64,000 nucleotides of DNA from JACPYF01 sp964348695 (GTDB taxonomy: Bacteria > Patescibacteriota > Saccharimonadia > Saccharimonadales > Saccharimonadaceae). The notes below the pieces were generated by a model, which was not told where the DNA came from, made no database searches, and saw nothing but the letters and a program-made list of their open reading frames with translations. Within the stretch, counting starts at the first letter, position 1, and each line of letters opens with the position of its first letter. Position numbers and translations under genes: made by a program. The stretch lies in contig CAYGDI010000004.1 in NCBI GenBank assembly GCA_964348695.1, positions 39,845 to 103,844 on the forward strand, written 5' to 3'. This document shows, piece after piece, positions 34,408 to 43,272 of this stretch.

Positions 34408-35817
34408 ATGAACAATATAGAATTTAACAAAGATCTGAAAGTTATAGAAACAAATATTCCAGGGGTGTTATTGTTTGATATACCGGTTTTTGGTGACAAC
34501 AGAGGTTGGTTCAAGGAAAACTGGCAAAGAGAAAAGATGATAGCTCTAGGTTTGCCAGATTTTGGACCAGTTCAAAATAATATTTCTTTCAACGAGAAAA
34601 AAGGAACTACCCGTGGTATCCATGGTGAACCTTGGGACAAATACGTATCTGTTGCATCAGGCAAGATTTTTGGTGCGTGGGTAGATCTGCGTGAGGGTGA
34701 TAGTTTCGGACAAGTATTCACAGTAGAAATGGACCCTAGTAAAGCAATTTATATTCCGCGTGGTGTCGCCAATGCATTTCAAACACTAGAAGACAACACT
34801 GTTTATACTTACCTGGTAAACGATCACTGGAGCCCAGATGGCCAGTACAGTTTTTTAAACTTGGCCGATGAAACAGCTGCAATTAACTGGCCTATTCCTT
34901 TATCAGAAGCGGCACTCAGCGAGAAAGACAAAAACCATCCACGATTGGCAGATGTCACACCGGTAGCGGCAAAAAAAACGTTGGTTGTTGGTGGCCTGGG
35001 CCAGTTGGGTACAGCTTTGCAAACAGTACTACCGAACGCTGAATTCGTAGATAAAGACGATTTTGATATGACTAACCCAGAATCATACGCTCAGAAAAAC
35101 TGGCATGAATACGACACAATCATAAATGTTGCAGCTTATACTGCCGTCGATCAAGCTGAGACACCTGAAGGTCGTAAGCTTGCCTGGCAAATCAATGCAC
35201 AAGCTGTCGCCTATTTAGTAAAAGTAGCAAATGAAAATAACATAACTTTGGTACATATTTCAAGTGAATATGTATTCGATGGTACGAATGAAATTCATGA
35301 TGAAGAAGAATCATTTTCTCCACTGGGGGTATATGCTCAGACAAAAGCTGCTGGTGACATTGCAGCTAGTCAGGCAAAACAATATTATTTGGTACGAACG
35401 TCTTGGGTAATTGGTCAGGGTAATAATTTTGTACGTACTATGAAAAGTCTAGCAGAAAAAGACATAGCACCTACTGTAGTTAATGATCAAATTGGACGTT
35501 TAACATTTACGAAAGATTTGGCTGCTGGTATTTTGCACCTCCTAAAAACAAAACCGGCATTTGGCACATACAACCTAAGTAATACTGGTGAAACAGTATC
35601 ATGGGCGGATATTGCAAAGATTGTATATGAGCACACTGGCAAAAACCCAGAAGACGTCACACCTGTTTCTACCCAACAATACTATGAAGGAAAAATAGGT
35701 ATTGCACCTCGCCCGCTGCAAAGTACGTTAAAACTTGATAAGATAGAGTCTGTTGGCTTTCATGCGCGAGATTGGCGAGAAGCTTTAGGAGAATATTTAA
35801 GCGAGGAGAATGAGTGA
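34408..35817 (+). CDS. Fused RmlC-RmlD: dTDP-4-keto-rhamnose 3,5-epimerase and reductase
   Basis: A 469-residue fusion of two consecutive enzymes of rhamnose synthesis. Residues about 1-185 are the RmlC cupin (FGDNRGWFKENWQ, QNNISFNEKKGTTRGIHGEPWDKYVSV with the active-site His and Lys, IPRGVANAFQTLEDN). Residues about 190-469 are RmlD (LVVGGLGQLGTALQ, AAYTAVDQAE, SSEYVFDG, YAQTKAAGD with Tyr-x-x-x-Lys). The linker is only a few residues. The RmlC loop RGIHGEP lacks the usual aromatic/Gln after His, a minor divergence. Channelling of the unstable keto intermediate is an attractive reason for fusion. The rmlA GTG overlaps its stop by 4 nt. Confidence 0.93.
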   Translation: MNNIEFNKDLKVIETNIPGVLLFDIPVFGDNRGWFKENWQREKMIALGLPDFGPVQNNISFNEKKGTTRGIHGEPWDKYVSVASGKIFGAWVDLREGDSFGQVFTVEMDPSKAIYIPRGVANAFQTLEDNTVYTYLVNDHWSPDGQYSFLNLADETAAINWPIPLSEAALSEKDKNHPRLADVTPVAAKKTLVVGGLGQLGTALQTVLPNAEFVDKDDFDMTNPESYAQKNWHEYDTIINVAAYTAVDQAETPEGRKLAWQINAQAVAYLVKVANENNITLVHISSEYVFDGTNEIHDEEESFSPLGVYAQTKAAGDIAASQAKQYYLVRTSWVIGQGNNFVRTMKSLAEKDIAPTVVNDQIGRLTFTKDLAAGILHLLKTKPAFGTYNLSNTGETVSWADIAKIVYEHTGKNPEDVTPVSTQQYYEGKIGIAPRPLQSTLKLDKIESVGFHARDWREALGEYLSEENE

Positions 35818-36680
35818 AAGGTATTATTTTAGCCGGTGGAAGCGGTACACGCCTCTACCCCATCACGAAAGGTATCAGCAAACAGTTGGTACCGATTTAT
35901 GATAAACCAATGGTATATTATCCCCTCTCGACACTAATGAGTGCTGGTATCAAAGATATCTTGATCATTACCACACCACACGACCAAGACCAGTTCGTAA
36001 AATTACTTGGTGATGGATCTGATTGGGGTATTAATTTGTCATACAAAGTACAACCTTCGCCTGACGGCCTAGCGCAAGCTTTTATAATTGGCGAAGAATT
36101 TATTGGTGAAGATAAAGTTGCCATGATTTTAGGTGACAATATTTTTTATGGATCACAGATGGACAAACAACTCAAAGAGTTTGTTGATGTTGAAGGTGCT
36201 GTCGGATTTGCGGCACAGGTCACAAACCCAGCAAGATATGGTATTTATGAATTTGATCAAAACATGAACGCTCTTTCTATCGAAGAAAAACCCGAAAACC
36301 CAAAATCAAATTACGCCAATGCTGGTCTGTATTTTTGTGATAACCAAGTTGTCGAAATAGCAAAAAATGTTCAGCCAAGTCCACGTGGTGAATTAGAGAT
36401 TACGTCTGTTCTTGATGCATACCTGCAAAGAGGTCAACTAAAAGTTTGTTTGCTAGACCGCGGTACTGCATGGTTAGATACAGGAACATTTGAAAGTATG
36501 AATCAAGCCAGTCAATTTGTTCAAGTTGTCGAAGAGCGCCAGGGCGTCAAAATAGGCTGCCCTGAAGAAATTGCTTTTCGAGAGGGATTTATCAATAGAG
36601 AGCAGCTACTCACAATTGCTGAACCTCTCAAAAAATCGGGTTACGGTGATTATTTGCTTAATATAGCAAGCGAACAATAA
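35814..36680 (+). CDS. rmlA: Glucose-1-phosphate thymidylyltransferase
   Basis: A 288-residue RmlA making dTDP-glucose. Signatures: MKGIILAGGSGTRLYPIT, SKQLVPIYDKPMVYYPLS, GDNIFYG, IEEKPENPKSNYANAGLYF and WLDTGTFESMNQAS. The GTG start overlaps the rmlCD stop, with GAGGAG just upstream. With rmlB and rmlCD it completes dTDP-L-rhamnose synthesis in three genes, order B-CD-A. Confidence 0.97.
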   Translation: MKGIILAGGSGTRLYPITKGISKQLVPIYDKPMVYYPLSTLMSAGIKDILIITTPHDQDQFVKLLGDGSDWGINLSYKVQPSPDGLAQAFIIGEEFIGEDKVAMILGDNIFYGSQMDKQLKEFVDVEGAVGFAAQVTNPARYGIYEFDQNMNALSIEEKPENPKSNYANAGLYFCDNQVVEIAKNVQPSPRGELEITSVLDAYLQRGQLKVCLLDRGTAWLDTGTFESMNQASQFVQVVEERQGVKIGCPEEIAFREGFINREQLLTIAEPLKKSGYGDYLLNIASEQ

Positions 36681-36681
36681 T

Positions 36682-37119
36682 ATGCTCATCAAATCTAAGG
36701 GGCTTGCTGTGTTTTTGTACAAACTATCATTTATGCGATATGCGTTTGTTGGTGGCACAACATTTGCAATAGATTTTTTCTTGCTAGTTTTACTGCACGG
36801 GTACTTCGAAGTAGATCTTGGTCTTGCAACAACCATCTCATACTGGACAGCAATTGCATATAATTTTTCTCTCAATAGGGCGTGGACATTCAGTGCAAAC
36901 GATCGAGAAGATTTGAGAAAACACACCTCGCTTTATCTCTTGCTTCTAGGTTTTAACTACCTGTTCACGCTTGTATTTGTCAGTACTGTCAGCTTGTTTA
37001 TTAGTTTTGCAATAGCCAAAATACTAGCGGTCGCAATATCGGTTTCTTGGACTTACTATATGTACAAAAACTATATTTTTATTAGCAAGAAAAAGGATAA
37101 GTCTAAAAAAGAGCTCTAA
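36682..37119 (+). CDS. GtrA-family membrane protein
   Basis: A 145-residue protein with four membrane helices. The GtrA hallmarks are FMRYAFVGGTTFAIDFFLL at the start, AYNFSLNRAWTF in the middle and SWTYYMYKNYIF at the end. GtrA proteins are thought to move polyprenyl-phosphate-linked sugars across the membrane. It follows rmlA by one base and ends 17 nt inside the convergent GT2 gene, a possible partner of the dolichyl-phosphate mannose synthase type. Confidence 0.9.
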   Translation: MLIKSKGLAVFLYKLSFMRYAFVGGTTFAIDFFLLVLLHGYFEVDLGLATTISYWTAIAYNFSLNRAWTFSANDREDLRKHTSLYLLLLGFNYLFTLVFVSTVSLFISFAIAKILAVAISVSWTYYMYKNYIFISKKKDKSKKEL

Positions 37120-37810
37120 AATACCACTTGAGGTATGAGGGTAGCCACTGAACCAGTTTGAAATTGGAATCACCTGCTGTCCGATCTTTCCATGTAGAAG
37201 GGACTTCTTTGATGGACTTTTTGTTCTCGAAAGCTTTAGTAGTTATCTCCATCGCTATTTCAAAACCACCCACACTCTCAATCTCGATACTATCTATAAA
37301 TGCCTTGTCATATAGCTTGAAGTTGTTGGTAATATCATGTGTTGGAAATCTTCGGATATACCTAAGTGACAAGCCCGCTGTTCTCGAAAGAATCCTTTTG
37401 AGTAGAGGGCCGCCAATTTGTTTACCACCTTTCATATATCTACTACCACAAACCACATCTGCACCCTGCAGGTAGAGTTGGTACATATCATCAACAACCT
37501 TGAGATCATCTGATAGATCAGCCATAGTCACAAGTAGTGGACCGTTTTTGACCGCTTCAAAACCAGTCAGTATTGCATATAACACACCTCGTCCTTTTGT
37601 ATTTTTGACTAAAGATATTCTCTTGTCTTTTTTGAGGTATTTTTTTACGACAGGCACAGTGGTGTCTTCGTCAAAATCATACACCACAATCAATTTGTAG
37701 GGAGTGTGTATCTTTTTAGATAGCTCTTCGTAAAGTCTTGGGAAGTTTTCGGCCTCGTTGTATACAGGTACTACTATGTGTAAGGTGTGGTTTTTTCTAG
37801 ATGTTACCAT
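37103..37810 (-). CDS. GT2 glycosyltransferase, polyprenyl-phosphate sugar synthase type
   Basis: A 235-residue single-domain GT-A glycosyltransferase. LHIVVPVYNEAENFPRLYEEL, VVYDFDEDTTVPVV, RGVLYAILTGFEAV, LLVTMADLSDD (DxD-like) and CGSRYMKGGKQ resemble dolichyl-phosphate mannose synthase. No C-terminal membrane part. It probably charges undecaprenyl phosphate with a sugar for GT-C enzymes in this locus. Its start overlaps the upstream epimerase stop by 14 nt. Confidence 0.88.
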   Translation of the reverse strand: MVTSRKNHTLHIVVPVYNEAENFPRLYEELSKKIHTPYKLIVVYDFDEDTTVPVVKKYLKKDKRISLVKNTKGRGVLYAILTGFEAVKNGPLLVTMADLSDDLKVVDDMYQLYLQGADVVCGSRYMKGGKQIGGPLLKRILSRTAGLSLRYIRRFPTHDITNNFKLYDKAFIDSIEIESVGGFEIAMEITTKAFENKKSIKEVPSTWKDRTAGDSNFKLVQWLPSYLKWYFRALF

Positions 37811-38816
37811 GCTCTACTTGTTCTTTGATCCATGGTATTACTTCGTCAAGCATGTCATCAAGTGATGTTGTTGCTTCGTAGCCAAGTACTTTTTTAGCTT
37901 TTGAAGTGTCCGGTACTCTCTTTTGCACATCGTACTCGTATGGATCATCCGAAGTATAGTTGAATGGTTTGTCTGGGTTGAGTTTTTTCCAAATCATCTC
38001 TGCAAGCTCAAGAACAGATGTTGACTGAGCAGTAGAAATATTGAAGTCATCGTTGAGTGCTTTTTCGTTTTCGATAGCAATACGAATACCACGGGCAAGA
38101 TCACCACCGTATGTATAGTGACGCACTTGATTACCTTTACCTAGAATGTGTAGTGGATCTTGTCCTTTGACGATTTTTTGCACTAGATCAGGAACAACGT
38201 GGCTCATGGCAAGTTTTACATTTCCTGAATAAATCTCTCGATCGTTCTTGGCTCGTTTTTCACCTATCCCAACACAGTTGAAAGGTCGAATGATTGTGTA
38301 TGGTAGTTGATGTTGCTCCCACGCACCTTTTGCAAAGTATTCACATGCAAGCTTCTGGAAGCCGTATGTAGATATAGGTGGTGGTGATGTTAAAATAGCT
38401 TCTTCTGGTGTTGGGAACTGAGTAGTCGACTCATAAACCATAGATGACGACATGACCAAGATCTTCTTTAGCTTCTTTTCTTTGTGTGCCCAAATGGCGG
38501 CATCGAATGCAGATGCTGTGATACGTTCGTTCTCGGCTAGTAGTTCATAAGCATACTCGTGAAAATATGAAATACCACCTATCATAGCGGCACCAGATAC
38601 TAAAACATCAGCGTCCTCTAACGCTTTTTTCATCAGATCAACATCTTTGGCATCACCTTCGATAAATGTATATTTTGGGTGACTGTCGTAGCTTTTTTCG
38701 AGCTTGCCGTATTTTGAGTAGTTGTCTATGCCTACTACTTCGTGTCCGTTGTTGAGTAATTCCTCGATTGTATATCCTGCAATAAAACCTGCAGCACCAG
38801 TCCAAACTATTTTCAC
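37797..38816 (-). CDS. NAD-dependent nucleotide-sugar epimerase/dehydratase (extended SDR)
   Basis: A 339-residue extended SDR. NAD site TGAAGFIAGYTIEELL, catalytic SSSMVYE and YGFQKLACEYF (Tyr-x-x-x-Lys), RPFNCVGIGEKR and a substrate-binding VRHYTYGGDLARGI. The exact sugar cannot be told; UDP-glucuronate or GDP-mannose epimerases look alike. Its ATG overlaps the last base of the upstream dehydrogenase, suggesting they act in sequence on the same nucleotide sugar. Confidence 0.85.
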   Translation of the reverse strand: MKIVWTGAAGFIAGYTIEELLNNGHEVVGIDNYSKYGKLEKSYDSHPKYTFIEGDAKDVDLMKKALEDADVLVSGAAMIGGISYFHEYAYELLAENERITASAFDAAIWAHKEKKLKKILVMSSSMVYESTTQFPTPEEAILTSPPPISTYGFQKLACEYFAKGAWEQHQLPYTIIRPFNCVGIGEKRAKNDREIYSGNVKLAMSHVVPDLVQKIVKGQDPLHILGKGNQVRHYTYGGDLARGIRIAIENEKALNDDFNISTAQSTSVLELAEMIWKKLNPDKPFNYTSDDPYEYDVQKRVPDTSKAKKVLGYEATTSLDDMLDEVIPWIKEQVEHGNI

Positions 38817-40012
38817 TATATTAGCCCTCCTTTATTATAAAAATTCCACATATCTACCAATTCTTTTTTGCCCCAGTCTTGTTCTGAGTAGATAGTATGT
38901 GGAGTAGCTAGAACTATTATATCAGCTTTTTTTTGAATTTCGGCTAAAGAAACAAAACGTGGATCTTTAATATATGGATCATGGCACAGCACTGTATCGG
39001 CTTCTACTTCGAGTTGTTTTTTGAGCTTGTACGATAGACTCTCTCTTGGGTCGTCGTTGTCACCTTTAAAAGCCATTCCTAAAATTGCAACCGTACTTTT
39101 TGACAAATCATATTTTTGCTTCATTGCATCAACAACAAAACCTGACAGCCCTTCATTAACGAGCATTGCTGAATGTCCCAAGAAAAAGTTGTTACCACTA
39201 AATGCAGAAAGTTGCATAGTATCCTTGAACAGACACGGTCCAGCTGCAAGCCCGGCTTTGGCAAAAGATTTTAGCCGAGGGTAGTCTTCGGTCATTGCAT
39301 TGTAGATATTATAAAAATCATACCCATGTGAGTTCGCTATCATGTAGAACTGGTTTGAAATTGCGAAATTGATATAACGCCATGTGTTGGTGAAAAGTTT
39401 TGCGAGCTCTGCCTCAACAGGTTTTGTAACAATAATCTTTCTTGTTAGTAATCTAAATAAATTCCCTGCTTCCTCAGTCGCCTCTTCGCTACAGCCTGCG
39501 ACGATTTGTGGTAGTTCATAAAGTTCCTTCAGTGCATGACCTTCGACTATGCGTTCAGGACAAAAAGCTACTTTAGTTTTCTTACCTTTTTTGCGAAGAT
39601 ACTGCTCGACTTTCTCGGTGACACCTGGGTATAGGGTACTACGCATAATCAGCAGTTGGTCATCTCTCAGCTGTACTTCTATCTCTTTGATAGCACTGAT
39701 GATATCGCTGACTTTTGGATTGAGATGCTCATCAACTGGTGTACCAATAACGAGAACGATAACTTGTGACTGCCCAATGACTTTGACATTGTCGGTAGCG
39801 AGTAGTTTTTTGCTCTTTAATACTCTAGCAAGCATAGGTTCGGCATCGTTTTCTTTAAATGGAACAATACCGCTATTAACCTTTTTTATTACTTCTTTGT
39901 TAATGTCATACAGCACAACATTTTGCTGCCTATCAGCAAAAGCCATACCTAGTGGCAAACCAACATGCCCACATCCACCTACAATACATACATCGTATTT
40001 TCTCTCTGCCAC
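38816..40012 (-). CDS. Nucleotide-sugar dehydrogenase (UDP-glucose/GDP-mannose dehydrogenase family)
   Basis: About 398 residues. N-terminal NAD domain VCIVGGCGHVGLPLGMAFA, VIGTPVDEHLNPKV, middle domain EAELAKLFTNTWRYINFAISN, catalytic Cys in GLAAGPCLFKDTM, and C-terminal domain VAILGMAFKGDNDDPRESLSYKL. It oxidises a UDP- or GDP-sugar to a uronate using two NAD. The pattern is nearest to UDP-N-acetyl-mannosaminuronate dehydrogenases. GTG 40012 is preferred over TTG 40018 because GGAGG lies 7 nt before it. Confidence 0.9.
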   Translation of the reverse strand: MAERKYDVCIVGGCGHVGLPLGMAFADRQQNVVLYDINKEVIKKVNSGIVPFKENDAEPMLARVLKSKKLLATDNVKVIGQSQVIVLVIGTPVDEHLNPKVSDIISAIKEIEVQLRDDQLLIMRSTLYPGVTEKVEQYLRKKGKKTKVAFCPERIVEGHALKELYELPQIVAGCSEEATEEAGNLFRLLTRKIIVTKPVEAELAKLFTNTWRYINFAISNQFYMIANSHGYDFYNIYNAMTEDYPRLKSFAKAGLAAGPCLFKDTMQLSAFSGNNFFLGHSAMLVNEGLSGFVVDAMKQKYDLSKSTVAILGMAFKGDNDDPRESLSYKLKKQLEVEADTVLCHDPYIKDPRFVSLAEIQKKADIIVLATPHTIYSEQDWGKKELVDMWNFYNKGGLI

Positions 40013-40198
40013 AATCAAACCTCCGAATATTAGCTTACGCTTAAATTAATTATGCAATATCTTTCTACTATACACAAAAAAAGGATTTAATGCCATAAAT
40101 TGAGTGTTGTTTTATAGTTTGTTGTCAGGTTGAACATTTGGTTGCGAATTGTGATATATTATTGAGTACACATTAATTAATACTGTAACGGAGATCTT

Positions 40199-40855
40199 GT
40201 GAAAAAACATGTTACGTCTATCTATGCTGACCGTTTTGACAAAAACGCCCAACAACGAGACATATTATGGACTATTCTATGCCGTAATTATTTTCAAAAA
40301 TTTATCAACCCAAAAGAAACAGTTCTTGATTTGGCTGCTGGTTACTGTGAATTCATCAACAACATCGAAGCTAGGGAAAAAATTGCAGTTGATCTGAATC
40401 CGGAAACAAAAAAACGCGCCAATAAAGGCATTAAAGTCTATGAAGCACTGAGCACAAAGCTACCAAAAAATCTTTCTAACAAAATTGACACTATCTTCAC
40501 AAGTAATTTTTTCGAACATCTCGATAACAAAGACGAGCTCATGAGTACCTTGCAGGAAGCTCACCGAGTGTTGAGAAAAGGTGGTAAAATCATGGTTTTA
40601 CAGCCGAACATCAAGCTAGTTGGTGGAGCTTATTGGGATTTTGTTGATCACACTTTGCCAGTTACTGAAAAAAGCCTGGCTGAGGCTTTAGAGCTCAACG
40701 GCTTCAAGGTAACATTTCAAAAAACACGATTTTTACCCTACACAGCTAGTACGGGCAAGCCAATTGTACCTTTGTTTGTCAAACTATACCTATTATTCCC
40801 ACCCGCACACTATTTTATGGGCAAACAGACATTTATGATTGCCGAAAAAATATAG
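40199..40855 (+). CDS. Class I SAM-dependent methyltransferase
   Basis: A 218-residue methyltransferase. The SAM site is VLDLAAGYCEFINNI, then IAVDLNPETKK, TIFTSNFFEHLDNKDEL and EAHRVLRKGGKIMVLQPN. Target unknown, probably a sugar or lipid carrier in the glycan pathway. GGAG is 6 nt before the GTG start. The gene diverges from the dehydrogenase across a 186-nt AT-rich gap in which I see no further feature. Confidence 0.88.
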   Translation: MKKHVTSIYADRFDKNAQQRDILWTILCRNYFQKFINPKETVLDLAAGYCEFINNIEAREKIAVDLNPETKKRANKGIKVYEALSTKLPKNLSNKIDTIFTSNFFEHLDNKDELMSTLQEAHRVLRKGGKIMVLQPNIKLVGGAYWDFVDHTLPVTEKSLAEALELNGFKVTFQKTRFLPYTASTGKPIVPLFVKLYLLFPPAHYFMGKQTFMIAEKI

Positions 40856-40892
40856 ACCTCATACACTCTGCTTTCGTATATAATCATTGAAG

Positions 40893-42608
40893 ATGTTATT
40901 TGTTTATTTTCTACTTGTCCATATCGTATTACTGCTACCTGCATATGGATTTTTAAGAAAATACAAAATCCTAAATGATGCTTCATTGTTACAATTGATA
41001 GTTTCATATATTGCGACAATTATTGTATTCGCAATCATGGGGTTTTTACTCTATGTTGCAAATGTACCAGAGATTGTGCTGAGAGTAGGACTCTGGGTAA
41101 CTATCATCACTGGTGTTTTGTTTTTTGTACAGCAAAAAGCTTGGCGTCCGTTACTCCAGCATAGGTTCGTATTATCGTTGCTATTTGTTATGTCATTGCT
41201 ACCTACTATTATCATCGGTCTAGGTGTAAATTCATCCAACAATACCTTCATACCTGATCCTGAATACAAAAAGGGCAACAATTATACTGTTCTTAGTGTG
41301 AAGGTTCTGAATTTTGCGCATACTCCTGCAAATGACAATTATATTCCGTATCGACAAGCGCAGTTTTTTGTCAATCATTCTGATCCCGAAAAAGACTCAT
41401 TTATCAACGAATGGGGGGTGAGTTTTTTTCAACGAACGTTATTGATGGGCTCAGTTGTTAGTTCTTTTTTTACCCTACTTGATGACAATCCGCCGATAGC
41501 TTATACCTGGGATGGATCTTCGCTAGACCCTGATGTGACATATGCAAAATTTCAAATAATCGCCCATGTGCTCAATGCCCTTTTTATACTACCGGGATTC
41601 TTATTACTAAAAACTTTGTTTAACAAAAAAACAGCTCTTTTGTCATGCCTGCTGTTGTGTGCTAGTCATTTTTATCTGTATAACGCTATATTCTCTTGGC
41701 CAAAATCATTCACTGCATTTTTTGTACTAACTTCTTTGATATTTTTACTAGGAGAGAGAAAATATCATATAGCCATAGCAGGTGTTATTGCCGGTATTGG
41801 TTATTTTGTTCATGATTTGGCAATCGTTTTCATAGCAACAAGCTTTGTTTTTTTGTTACTAAAAAAACAATTCAAACCCGCACTCATATACTTAGCAACT
41901 GCAACACCTTTCCCTATAATATGGGGTTTTATATCAAGCGTCTTATACCATCGGCCGAGCACTTTTATATACTACCCTTTCTCCCTAGATGGCCTACCGC
42001 AGGAAGCAACAAAATCAAAATTGATTCCAACATTTTTTTCAACCAATCCACTACATATTATTCGCCTAAAAATAGATGGTGCTTTGTGGCTGATGTCACC
42101 CTACCAACTGATATTTGAAGCACACCAAAACTTTTTAAACCGTTTGTGGGCGGTTGGTATATACACGATTCCAGGTTCTTTAGGTATTGGACTGATGGCG
42201 CTAGCCCCATATTCATTGCTCAAAAAATGGAAGATGATTAAGTGGGAGATATGGTTTTTTGCACTATTTCCCGTACTAGTCATATTGTTTTTGTTTGGTG
42301 ATCCAAAAGTACTTGGGTCATTGCATTTTAGTGAGCCTATTATAGTGCTGATTGTTGGCGGTATTGTACATGCGACCTTGCAACTAAAAAAACTGTACGC
42401 ACGCCTACTTTTATCTGCATTTGTTGTTAATTTTGCGTACTTCGTCTTCTTTGTTTTCTATAGCTACAACTTTGGTACATTGCTGCATACCCCTTCTAAT
42501 TACCTGTCTATTGTTGCCTTGGTTTGTATAGCTGTATATATAATGATTGTCTTTTTTGGATTGATTACTAACAAGAACTCATCTGTGAGAAAATTTGTAG
42601 GTGCATAA
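40893..42608 (+). CDS. Polytopic membrane protein, probable GT-C glycosyltransferase
   Basis: About 571 residues with roughly twelve hydrophobic segments. An extracytoplasmic loop near residues 110-200 holds many Asp/Asn/Pro residues (DPEYKKGNNYTVLSV, YAKFQIIAHVLNAL). The pattern of a large loop followed by an FYLYNAIFSWPKSFTAF helix pair resembles lipid-linked-sugar-dependent GT-C enzymes. No motif proves activity. ATG 40893 is preferred over TTG 40887: TATAAT (40879-40884) lies 8 nt upstream and there is no ribosome site. Confidence 0.75.
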   Translation: MLFVYFLLVHIVLLLPAYGFLRKYKILNDASLLQLIVSYIATIIVFAIMGFLLYVANVPEIVLRVGLWVTIITGVLFFVQQKAWRPLLQHRFVLSLLFVMSLLPTIIIGLGVNSSNNTFIPDPEYKKGNNYTVLSVKVLNFAHTPANDNYIPYRQAQFFVNHSDPEKDSFINEWGVSFFQRTLLMGSVVSSFFTLLDDNPPIAYTWDGSSLDPDVTYAKFQIIAHVLNALFILPGFLLLKTLFNKKTALLSCLLLCASHFYLYNAIFSWPKSFTAFFVLTSLIFLLGERKYHIAIAGVIAGIGYFVHDLAIVFIATSFVFLLLKKQFKPALIYLATATPFPIIWGFISSVLYHRPSTFIYYPFSLDGLPQEATKSKLIPTFFSTNPLHIIRLKIDGALWLMSPYQLIFEAHQNFLNRLWAVGIYTIPGSLGIGLMALAPYSLLKKWKMIKWEIWFFALFPVLVILFLFGDPKVLGSLHFSEPIIVLIVGGIVHATLQLKKLYARLLLSAFVVNFAYFVFFVFYSYNFGTLLHTPSNYLSIVALVCIAVYIMIVFFGLITNKNSSVRKFVGA

Positions 42609-42717
42609 CAAAGAAAACCACAAGTACTTTATCTTGAAAAAACTGTAGTATTTTGCTAGACTAAAATCACACAACAATAAAAACAAACATCACAATTACA
42701 CTCTAGGGTACATTATT

Positions 42718-43272
42718 ATGAAAGCACTAACTAAAAGAACTTCTTTTTTCAAACAACGCAAGGTGTTAATAGCATTGTTTTGCCTCATAGTTGCAATTGC
42801 GGTTGGGGTGTATTTTTTCGTTCAATACCAACAAGACCAAGCAAAAAAGCAAGAAATATCAGAGGTAAACAAGAAAAATTCAAAGACAGATAAAAGTTCA
42901 AAAAAAGATATTCTGAACAAAGATGGGGATACGACAGAATCTACCGAAGGTCTCCCAGAAAATTCAACCTCGACAACTTCTGAAAACGTACCTAATAATC
43001 CAGATCTGTCAGTGAACATCACGTCTGCCTCGCAATCTGGAGGAGCTGTTACTGCTTCGGCACAAACAAACGGTACCGGAACTTGTGTATTCATGTACGA
43101 GCCTGCGGATGGCGGCAAGCCTGTCAGTAGACAAGTAAATGTCAATGGAAATAACTGTTCTGTCAGTATCTCTCAGAACGAATTTACCTATCTAGGACAA
43201 TGGAAACTCACAGCGATATATTACAGTGGTGGCAAAAAAGCGGAGGCATCTCAAAATGTTACGATCAACTAA
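42718..43272 (+). CDS. Hypothetical exported protein with beta-sandwich-like C-terminus
   Basis: A 184-residue protein. Basic N-terminus and membrane helix (VLIALFCLIVAIAVGVYFFVQ), Lys/Ser-rich and Thr/Ser linker, then about 85 residues (VTASAQTNGTGTCVFMYEPADG, NNCSVSISQNEFTYLGQWKLTAIYYSGG) that look like an Ig-like fold with one disulfide. The family is not recognised. It overlaps the following lectin-repeat protein by 17 nt, so the two are co-expressed and may act together outside the cell. Confidence 0.72.
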   Translation: MKALTKRTSFFKQRKVLIALFCLIVAIAVGVYFFVQYQQDQAKKQEISEVNKKNSKTDKSSKKDILNKDGDTTESTEGLPENSTSTTSENVPNNPDLSVNITSASQSGGAVTASAQTNGTGTCVFMYEPADGGKPVSRQVNVNGNNCSVSISQNEFTYLGQWKLTAIYYSGGKKAEASQNVTIN

